Source: DASTPP01 sp035762175 | GTDB lineage: Bacteria; Myxococcota_A; Polyangia; Polyangiales; Polyangiaceae | Direction: 5' to 3' | Assembly: GCA_035762175.1 (NCBI GenBank) | Contig: DASTPP010000181.1 | Location: 1-37,916, forward strand | DNA: 37,916 bases | Shown here: positions 32,901-37,916 of the stretch, in pieces | How the letters are laid out: each line of letters starts with the position of its first letter | Position numbering within the stretch: position 1 is the stretch's first letter | Made by a program: the position numbers and the translations under genes | Notes under the pieces: model-generated | Seen by the model: the letters and a program-made list of their open reading frames with translations, nothing else | What the model was told of the DNA's origin: nothing | Databases searched by the model: none

Positions 32901-33302
32901 GGCTACGACAGCTTCCGCGGCCTGTTCCGCGACTCGCTCCTGCCCCAAGACCTCGCCGACGAGATCCTCGCCCGGCCGAGGTACGACCAGGCAGACCCCG
33001 AGCTCGACCAGTGGCGCGAGGCCGCCCGGCTCGCCGTGCGCGGCGGCGACGTCTTTCTGAACCCCCGCTCCGAGCTCCGCGTCCCGCTCTGGGGCCCGCT
33101 CGAGACCACCCTCTTCGTCGACGCCGGCAACGTCTGGGTCGACCCCGCCCGCATCGAGCCCTGGCGCCTGCGCTACGCCGCCGGCAGCGGCCTGCGCTTC
33201 GCCACGCCCATCGGCCCCGTCGCCCTCGACTACGGCATCAACCTCGACCCCCGCCCCTGGGAGGGCTTCGGCACCTTCCACTTCAGCATCGGCCTCTTCT
33301 GA
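29970..33302 (+). CDS. Omp85-family outer-membrane protein (BamA/TamA-like)
   Basis: 1110 residues. GTG start at 29970 with AAGG six bases before it; an ATG at 29994 is an alternative. A signal peptide ends in ARA (RFAAIAGAATAAAASPARA). Residues 40-700 contain several POTRA-like modules (for example VVVGRVIVRGAEATDEATVL with the following GDPYRQQRARQSEELLATLG). The C-terminal third, from about 718, is a 16-strand-type barrel with the Omp85 loop GGYDSFRGLF near 983 in place of the usual VRGF, and it ends in a Phe. BamA proteins insert barrels; TamA relatives move autotransporters or lipids. A Cys/Pro-rich insertion (about 490-545) between POTRAs is odd. Probably an accessory paralogue, not the essential BamA. 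Confidence 0.85.
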   Translation: MRRARAVSMSPPFTAARRAPARRRLARFAAIAGAATAAAASPARAQGPGEVPALRPPPAEADLAPEGPLVRFEVVSTDPAWPVPVPERFALRPGELASGARLRRAARELVEGGMAAEVGVESWREGAGVAVRFVAVARRRVAAVRVRGDADVSDVLRASGVERGRALTPPLLRAAEAAAVERLKLRGYPLASVRSSLRETDDPRAAVVLVDVSAWPPRLLAGVRREVVDRPPSDRAAAALLAGYAVGRGDLADEEALDEADRALGESLRARGYVRAAVEHRLYEANGRTYALVSARLGPLVGLVYEGNRALDADQLNDVVDLEKESDRTPSRVEQKVREQYRRLGFYDVEVAVEVRGGPDEPVNHWAVRVREGERVRVVSRAYPCLNARAGGPGEGWAGARRARELDDEIDSFLEEDLPGATLLGPVDPRRVAELYGPGGTTGARPAPLELKPREVFAPESYDRAIAHLEDLYRAEGYLSVLVGPLQVLRRRCDPRSPPGLCRPLPPPPLPEPKCAFDSQGLPLEEPPLPREALCRPDPARGLRCEPEVALRIPVRPGPRARLHDVAFEGAVSVPETELFEASGLKLGDPASNVAVDAARRAILDRYRDDGYAFAEVRAGVELSPDKQRARVRFVVVERQRVVVGRVIVRGAEATDEATVLGRLRLAPGDPYRQQRARQSEELLATLGVFSSVTIALEDPEVPATRKNVVVTVVERRPQYLEFRPGLSSGEGVRGLLEYGHRNVGGRAIQLTLRLQANYLPTFFIPEQRVRENFDRLSLTERIERRNSLGLQFPDVFHPALRLGVDLIDVRDNARDFGLTKHAVLPALTFRPERQVAVTLGASLERNDVRTYSGESIDEYVQGIGTDSDLARLLRVPDGLTLVVAQRVSATWDRRDNPLGATRGTLLTGSVEHAHAYPIDTSEGARDADFLRWTGGVGGYVRLSERGLAFALLLRGGVIQHLIRGSQTYPDRLFFLGGYDSFRGLFRDSLLPQDLADEILARPRYDQADPELDQWREAARLAVRGGDVFLNPRSELRVPLWGPLETTLFVDAGNVWVDPARIEPWRLRYAAGSGLRFATPIGPVALDYGINLDPRPWEGFGTFHFSIGLF

Positions 33303-33398
33303 CGCCGCCCGGCCCCGCGTCCGCCCCTCCGGACGCGGCCCGATCCCGCGTCCGCATCGGCCCCTCCGGGCGCCGCCCGGCCCCGCGCCCGCGTCCGC
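33303..33398. repeat. Interspersed short repeats with terminator hairpin
   Basis: The 17-mer CGCCGCCCGGCCCCGCG occurs at 33303 and 33371, CCGCGTCCGC at 33315, 33346 and 33389, and CCCCTCCGG at 33324 and 33361. The first CCGCGTCCG (33315-33323) pairs with CGGACGCGG (33330-33338) around a 6-base loop. Confidence 0.7.
33315..33338 (+). terminator. Hairpin after the Omp85 gene
   Basis: A perfect 9-bp stem with a 6-base loop, 12 bp after the stop codon. There is no T tract; position and strength suggest termination. Confidence 0.45.
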
Positions 33399-33437
33399 CT
33401 TTTCTGAGGCCGCCCGGCGGCGCGCCCCGAAGCACGC

Positions 33438-33443
33438 TACATT
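33438..33443 (+). promoter_or_regulatory. -10-like element of the aminotransferase gene
   Basis: TACATT (4 of 6 to the sigma-70 consensus) in CGCTACATTCG, 12 bp before the ATG at 33456. The same CGCTAC context precedes other genes here. It implies a leaderless or nearly leaderless mRNA. Confidence 0.35.
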
Positions 33444-33455
33444 CGCCGGCCCGCC

Positions 33456-34580
33456 ATGCGCCCCGCCCCCTTCGCCCTCGAGCGCTTCTTCGCCCGCTAC
33501 GAGTTCTGTACCGAGTACCTGCTCGCCAGCTCCGACTGCGAGGCCCGCTCCGTCGGCGACCTGCTCGCGCTCGAGCCCGGCGCCCGCGACGCGCTCGAGC
33601 GGCTCTGGCTCGGGTACACCGAGCCGGCCGGGGCGCCCGCCCTGCGCGAGGCGATCGGGGCGACCTACGCGGGGGCCCCCGGCGTGCTCGTCTGCTCGGG
33701 GGCCGAAGAGGCCATCTTCGCCTACGCCCAGGCGCTCCTCGAGCCCGGCGACCACGTCGTCGCCGTCGAGCCCTGCTACCAGTCGCTCGCCGAGCTGCCC
33801 CGCGCGCTCGGCTGCGAGCTGTCGCCCTGGCCGCTGCGGGCCGAGGGCGGCTCGTGGCGGCTCGACCCCGACGAGCTCGCCGCCCTCGTCCGGCCCCGCA
33901 CCGCGCTCGTCGTCGTCAACTCGCCCCACAACCCGACGGGCTTTCACTTCGACCGCGGCGCCTTCGAGCGGGTCGTCGCGATCGCGCGGCGCGCGGGGGC
34001 GCGGCTGCTCTCCGACGAGGTGTACCGCGGCCTCGAGTACGGGCCCGGCGCCGCCCTGCCGCCCGCGTGCGAGCGCTACGAGCGGGCCACCTCGCTCGGC
34101 GTCATGTCGAAGGCGTACGGGCTCGCGGGCCTGCGCATCGGGTGGCTCGCGACCCACGACCGCGAGGCGCTCGCGGGGGCGGCGGCCATCAAAGACTACA
34201 CCACCATCTGCAACAGCGCCCCGAGCGAGCTCTTCGCCGCCCTCGCCCTGCGCCACGGCGACGCCCTCTTGCAGCGCAACCGCGCCCTCGTCGCCGCGAA
34301 CCTCGCGATCGTGCGCGAGACCTTCGGGCGCGAGGGCTCGCCCTTCCGGTGGCTCGAGCCGCAGGCGGGGCCCGTCGCCTTCCCCGCCCTGCGCGCGGGC
34401 GTCGACGACGCCTCGCTCTGCGCCCGGCTCGCCGAGCGGCACGGCGTCTTGCTCGCGCCGGGCTCGCTCTTCGGGCGCCCCGGCCACGTGCGCGTCGGCT
34501 TCGGGCGGGCGAACGCCGCGCCGGCACTCGCGCGGCTCGACGAGGCGCTCGCGTCGGACCCGGGGCTGCTCGCCGCCTAG
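33456..34580 (+). CDS. Class I/II PLP-dependent aminotransferase
   Basis: 374 residues, fold-type I. NSPHNPTG (near 150) and the PLP-lysine motif SKAYGLAGLRIGW (Lys219) are intact, the aspartate that pairs with the pyridine nitrogen is in LLSDEVYRG, and the substrate-carboxylate Arg is probably in HVRVGFGR at the C-terminus. The N-terminus FARYEFCTEYLLASSDCEAR is that of a subgroup annotated loosely as aspartate/aromatic aminotransferase-like or capreomycidine-synthase-like. I cannot choose the substrate. Cytoplasmic. Transcribed alone, with a putative -10 only 12 bp before the ATG and a strong hairpin after it. Confidence 0.9.
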   Translation: MRPAPFALERFFARYEFCTEYLLASSDCEARSVGDLLALEPGARDALERLWLGYTEPAGAPALREAIGATYAGAPGVLVCSGAEEAIFAYAQALLEPGDHVVAVEPCYQSLAELPRALGCELSPWPLRAEGGSWRLDPDELAALVRPRTALVVVNSPHNPTGFHFDRGAFERVVAIARRAGARLLSDEVYRGLEYGPGAALPPACERYERATSLGVMSKAYGLAGLRIGWLATHDREALAGAAAIKDYTTICNSAPSELFAALALRHGDALLQRNRALVAANLAIVRETFGREGSPFRWLEPQAGPVAFPALRAGVDDASLCARLAERHGVLLAPGSLFGRPGHVRVGFGRANAAPALARLDEALASDPGLLAA

Positions 34581-34596
34581 GGGTCGGCCGTGACCC

Positions 34597-34622
34597 GGCC
34601 GGGGCACGACAGCGCCCCGGCC
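34597..34622 (+). terminator. Hairpin after the aminotransferase gene
   Basis: A perfect 9-bp stem GGCCGGGGC (34597-34605) / GCCCCGGCC (34614-34622) with an 8-base loop, 16 bp past the stop codon. There is no T tract. Confidence 0.5.
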
Positions 34623-34641
34623 GCCAGGCCCCGCCGAGTGA

Positions 34642-34657
34642 CACCATATATATTGTG
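34642..34657. promoter_or_regulatory. AT-rich near-palindrome
   Basis: CACCATATATATTGTG is symmetric at 14 of 16 positions and is the most AT-rich spot in its surroundings. It could be an operator or a DNA-melting site. No gene starts close by. Confidence 0.3.
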
Positions 34658-35173
34658 GGGGGGCGAAGCCGCGAGCGCGGGCCCGCCGGCCGCCCGAGAG
34701 CTGCCGGCACCGCCCGGCGCGGCGGCCGAAGGCGGCTCCGATCGGGAGCAGCCGGGGCGCCGCGCTCGGCCTTTTGAGCCCGCACGGCGCCCCAGGGGGG
34801 CCGAGCGCGAGCAGCGCCCCTCCCCCTCCGACGCGCGCTGCAGCGCGCAAGCGCCGACCGGCCGCCGCGGTCGTGACGCCGCCAATGCGGCGCGTCGCGC
34901 GTTCCGCCATCAGCGGAAGGTGGTTTCATTCTTATCGAATCAACGTTGCCTCTAGGGCGCTAGGCAGTTCGCCGAGGCCCGCCCGGCGGCGGCGCCCCCT
35001 CGGCCGGGGCCGGCGCGGCCGCGGGGCGCCGCCCGGCGGGCGGGGGCCGCGAAAACCGCCGGAAAAGGCCCGCGCGCGGCGCGCCCCGGGGGGCGCCCGC
35101 GGCCCGGCCCCGGCGCCGCGGTGCGCCGCCGCGCCCGCCGTCGACTTTCGTGAGAGGGCGGGTGCGATTTCGT

Positions 35174-35202
35174 TTTACTTCGAACCAGGTTTTCTCTAAC
35201 TA
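35174..35202 (+). promoter_or_regulatory. Possible promoter of the subtilisin gene
   Basis: TTTACT (35174-35179) and TAACTA (35197-35202) are 17 bp apart in a locally AT-rich stretch, about 135 bp before the start codon. The -35 is a fair match, the -10 poor. Confidence 0.25.
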
Positions 35203-35337
35203 CACCACCGCCCAATTACGGCTTACCGCCGAACGGCCTGCGCCGAGCAGAGCCGCGCGGCCTCTTCTTGCGTGGGCTTCTTGCGGGTCGTCGTTGCTTC
35301 GCGGGCCAGTTTCGTCATCGACAAGGAGAGAGAACGC

Positions 35338-37916
35338 ATGCGGTCGAACCTTCACCTCGTGGCCTTGGCGGCGCTCGCGCTCGCCGCCTGCAATTCGCCC
35401 CCGCCCCCGACCGGGGGGCCGGGCGCGGCCGACCCCGGCGCCGACGAGGCGCCCGCGGCGGGCGCCCGGTTTCTGACCAGCGCGCGCCCGGTGAAAGACC
35501 GCTACATCGTGGTCCTGCGCGACGAGCCCGCGCGCGACGCGCGGCAGGCCGCGAACGACCTCGCCGCCGCCTACCGCGGCCAGGTCGGCCAGGTCTTCCG
35601 CCACGCCCTGCAGGGCTTCGTCGCCGAGATGACCGAGGTCGACGCCAAGCGGCTCTCCGAAGACCCGCGCGTCAAGTACGTCGAAGAAGACGGCGTGATG
35701 TCGATCTCGGCCACCCAGCCCAACGCCACCTGGGGCCTCGACCGCGTCGACCAGCGGGCGCTGCCGCTCGACCAGAGCTACACGTACAACACGGCCGGCG
35801 GCGGCGTGAACGCCTACGTCATCGACACCGGCATCCGCGTCACCCACGCCGAGTTCGGCGGCCGCGCCGCGCCCGGGTTCTCGTCCATCAACGACGCGAA
35901 CGGCTCGAACGACTGCAACGGCCACGGCACGCACGTCGCCGGCACCATCGGCGGCTCGACCTACGGCGTCGCCAAGGCCGTCAACCTGCACGCCGTGCGC
36001 GTGCTCGACTGCGGCGGCTCGGGCACCACCGCCGGCGTCATCGCCGGCGTCGACTGGGTCACCGCCAACTTCGAGGCCCCCGCCGTCGCCAACATGAGCC
36101 TCGGCGGCGGCGCCTCGCAGGCCCTCGACGACGCGGTCGCCGCCTCGATCAACGCCGGCGTCATCTACGCCCTCGCCGCCGGCAACGAGAACCAGAACGC
36201 CTGCAACCGCTCGCCCGCGCGCACGCCCGCCGCCATCACGGTGGGCTCGACGACCCTCACCGACGCGCGCTCGTCGTTCTCGAACTTCGGCACCTGCGTC
36301 GACCTCTTCGCCCCCGGCTCGAGCATCACCTCGGCGTGGCACACGGGCGACTCGGCCACCAACACCATCAGCGGCACCTCGATGGCGAGCCCGCACGTCG
36401 CCGGCGCCATCGCCCTCTACCTGGGCTCGAACCCGACCGCGAGCCCCGAGCAGGTCGCCGGCGTGCTCACCACCCTCGCCACCCCGGGCGCCGTCACCAA
36501 CCCCGGCACCGGCTCGCCCAACCTGCTGCTCTTCACCGCCTCGCTCGGCGACGGCAACGGCGACAACGAAGCCCCCACCGCCGCCGTCACGGCCCCCGCC
36601 GACGGCGCCACCGTCGCCGGCACCGTCACCCTCGAGGCCGACGCCAGCGACAACGTCGGCGTCACGCGCGTCTCGTTCTTCGTCAACAACGCCTTCCTCG
36701 GCACCGACACCGAGGCCCCCTTCTCGCTCGCGTGGAACACGACCCTCGGCGGCAACGGCGCCCACGCCGTCGTCGCCAAGGCCTTCGACGCCGGCGGCAA
36801 CGTCGGCTCGAGCGCCGCGGTCACCGTCACCGTCAACAACCCCGGCCAGGCCTCCTACGACCCCGCGCTCAAGGCGCCGCACTGCACCGACAAGGGCGCG
36901 GTCTGCGACAGCGGCACGCTCGTCGTCGGCCGCGGCAACGTCGGGCCCGAGCAGAACGCCCCCAACACCGTCAACGCCTCGTGCGTCGACGGCAACTTGG
37001 GCTCCTTCCACAACGACGAGTCGCTCGACCGCATCCGCGTCTCGACCCTCGACGGCTCGACCATGACCGTCGGCAAGACCGTCAAGATCGAGGCCACCGT
37101 CTGGGCCTGGTCGACCGGCTCCTCGGACTCGCTCGACCTCTTCTACGCGGCCGACGCGACCAACCCGACCTGGACGTACCTGACCACGATGAAGCCGACC
37201 TCCGGCGGCGCCCACGTGCTCTCGGCGACCTACACGCTGCCCGAGGGCGGCGTGCAGGCCGTGCGCGGTAACTTCCGCTTCCTCAGCACCCAGGGCGTCT
37301 GCTCGACCGGCAGCTTCAACGACCGCGACGACCTCGTCTTCGACGTGCTGCCCGCGGCCCAGCCCCCCGTCGCCTCGTTCAGCCAGGCCTGCACCTCGCT
37401 CAGCTGCGGCTTCACCGACGCGAGCACCGACCCCGACGGCGACATCGTCGCCTGGGCCTGGAACTTCGGCGACGGCGCCACCTCGGCCGACCAGAACCCC
37501 GCCCACGCGTACGCCGCCAGCGGCACGTACACCGTCTCGCTCACCGTCACCGACGGCGCCGGCTTCACCAGCACCACGCAGCAAGACGTGTCCGTCATCG
37601 CCGCCCCCGCGGCCTCGTTCACGTTCACCTGCCTCGGCCCCGACTGCGACTTCGCCGACGCCAGCAGCGACGTCGACGGCGACATCGTCGCCTGGTCGTG
37701 GAACTTCGGCGACGGCACCACCTCGAACGAGCAGAACCCCGCCCACTCCTTCCCCCAGAGCGGCACGTACGAGGTCTCGCTCACGGTCACCGATAGCACC
37801 GGCCAGACCAGCACCGTGCAGCAGTCGGTCGCCGTCGCCGCCACCATTCAGGTCACGGCGGTCAGCAGCCAGCAGAACCGCGTCAAGACCGTCACCCTCA
37901 CCTGGACGGGCGCCAC
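35338..37916 (+). CDS. Subtilisin-like (S8A) protease lipoprotein with PKD domains, 3'-truncated by the window
   Basis: The frame runs from the ATG at 35338 (AAGGAG nine bases upstream) to the window end: 859 residues, no stop. Residues 1-18 are a canonical lipoprotein signal (LALAAC, lipid site Cys18). An inhibitor-I9 propeptide follows (YIVVLRDEPARDA ... EMTEVDAKRLSEDPRVKYVE). The catalytic domain is of the proteinase K/aqualysin type with Asp163 (YVIDTGI), His196 (NGHGTHVAG), oxyanion Asn283 (AAGNEN) and Ser348 (GTSMASPH). Next come an Ig-like domain (DNVGVTRVSFFVN), a beta-rich domain with Cys pairs (about 505-675), and PKD domains near 679-758 and 760-840 (WNFGDG repeated). It digests protein outside the cell or at the surface, fitting a predatory or saprophytic life. 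Confidence 0.93.
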   Translation, partial: MRSNLHLVALAALALAACNSPPPPTGGPGAADPGADEAPAAGARFLTSARPVKDRYIVVLRDEPARDARQAANDLAAAYRGQVGQVFRHALQGFVAEMTEVDAKRLSEDPRVKYVEEDGVMSISATQPNATWGLDRVDQRALPLDQSYTYNTAGGGVNAYVIDTGIRVTHAEFGGRAAPGFSSINDANGSNDCNGHGTHVAGTIGGSTYGVAKAVNLHAVRVLDCGGSGTTAGVIAGVDWVTANFEAPAVANMSLGGGASQALDDAVAASINAGVIYALAAGNENQNACNRSPARTPAAITVGSTTLTDARSSFSNFGTCVDLFAPGSSITSAWHTGDSATNTISGTSMASPHVAGAIALYLGSNPTASPEQVAGVLTTLATPGAVTNPGTGSPNLLLFTASLGDGNGDNEAPTAAVTAPADGATVAGTVTLEADASDNVGVTRVSFFVNNAFLGTDTEAPFSLAWNTTLGGNGAHAVVAKAFDAGGNVGSSAAVTVTVNNPGQASYDPALKAPHCTDKGAVCDSGTLVVGRGNVGPEQNAPNTVNASCVDGNLGSFHNDESLDRIRVSTLDGSTMTVGKTVKIEATVWAWSTGSSDSLDLFYAADATNPTWTYLTTMKPTSGGAHVLSATYTLPEGGVQAVRGNFRFLSTQGVCSTGSFNDRDDLVFDVLPAAQPPVASFSQACTSLSCGFTDASTDPDGDIVAWAWNFGDGATSADQNPAHAYAASGTYTVSLTVTDGAGFTSTTQQDVSVIAAPAASFTFTCLGPDCDFADASSDVDGDIVAWSWNFGDGTTSNEQNPAHSFPQSGTYEVSLTVTDSTGQTSTVQQSVAVAATIQVTAVSSQQNRVKTVTLTWTGA

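Larger units (their letters stand above)
34581..35337. other. 757-bp region without a convincing gene
   Basis: Contains the terminator hairpin of the aminotransferase (34597-34622), an AT-rich near-palindrome (34642-34657), a long very GC-rich stretch with many hairpins, an AT-richer island at about 34917-34960 (TTTCATTCTTATCGAATC), and the AT-richer leader of the protease (35150-35337). Open frames here are Arg/Pro/Gly-rich shadows. A 13-bp direct repeat (CTTCTTGCG at 35264 and 35277) lies in the protease leader. No tRNA or known RNA element is recognised. Confidence 0.55.

Noticed and set aside
29970..33302. Calling the Omp85 protein the essential BamA.
   Set aside because: Its length, Cys-rich insert, FRGL in place of VRGF and the absence of lpxD/fabZ/skp-like neighbours point to an accessory paralogue.
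34774..35199. A gene in the long gap before the protease.
   Set aside because: The only long frames are Arg/Pro/Gly-rich with no ribosome site and no recognisable domain.
35268..37271. A 667-codon plus-strand frame overlapping the subtilisin gene.
   Set aside because: It is Arg/His/Gly-rich without motifs and lies in a different frame from the protease, whose catalytic triad, signal and ribosome site are clear.

Overview
This 37.9-kb window is extremely GC-rich (well above 70% by eye). It looks like chromosomal DNA of a myxobacterium (Myxococcota, probably the Polyangiales/Sorangiineae side). The clues are a MYXO-CTERM sorting tag, a Hanks-type Ser/Thr kinase with a Pro/Ala-rich tail, several lipoproteins with Gly-rich linkers, TPR/PEGA and TPR/transglutaminase cell-envelope proteins, and frequent GTG and TTG starts. 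I saw no tRNA, rRNA, CRISPR array, insertion sequence, integrase or phage gene. Taxonomy is inference only.

Layout. 1-1177: start of a lipoprotein gene on the minus strand, diverging from a SmtB-type (zinc-sensing ArsR family) regulator that is followed by a His-rich metal-binding protein. 1252-3384 (-): biosynthetic arginine decarboxylase SpeA. 3685-5166 (-): outer-membrane beta-barrel, divergent from 5322-8324 (+), a TPR/MA-family metallopeptidase lipoprotein. 8388-8519 (-): a 43-residue one-helix membrane protein with a strong ribosome binding site. 8823-9125 (+): small unknown protein. 9283-13218 (+): secreted TPR/DUF3857/transglutaminase-like protein. 13271-16918 (-): membrane protein, VWA protein and TPR/PEGA-like membrane protein. 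17082-19701 (+): two paralogous lipoproteins, converging on a Ser/Thr kinase (19818-21398, -).

21736-24802 (-): a heme-biosynthesis operon, hemX/ccsA-like, hemA, hemC. A conserved unknown gene (24948-25370, -) lies upstream of it. 25628-27051 (+): an unknown gene and an FAD/NAD(P) oxidoreductase, ending in a textbook terminator. 27099-28088 (+): two-domain rhodanese. 28176-29843 (+): a remarkable fusion of a secreted phospholipase C/nuclease P1-like domain, a MYXO-CTERM tag and a second signal-peptide-like segment followed by a small beta-barrel. 29970-33302 (+): large Omp85 (BamA/TamA-like) protein. 33456-34580 (+): class I/II aminotransferase. After 757 bp without a convincing gene, 35338 to the window end (+) encodes the first 859 residues of a PKD-domain subtilisin lipoprotein.

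Theme: most genes are envelope or surface related (lipoproteins, barrels, Omp85, VWA, secreted proteases), mixed with housekeeping metabolism (SpeA, HemA/C). The intergenic DNA is rich in short tandem repeats (8-, 24- and 39-bp units) and hairpins. The strongest candidate for something undescribed is the MYXO-CTERM/barrel fusion, which looks like a naturally processed two-product polyprotein.
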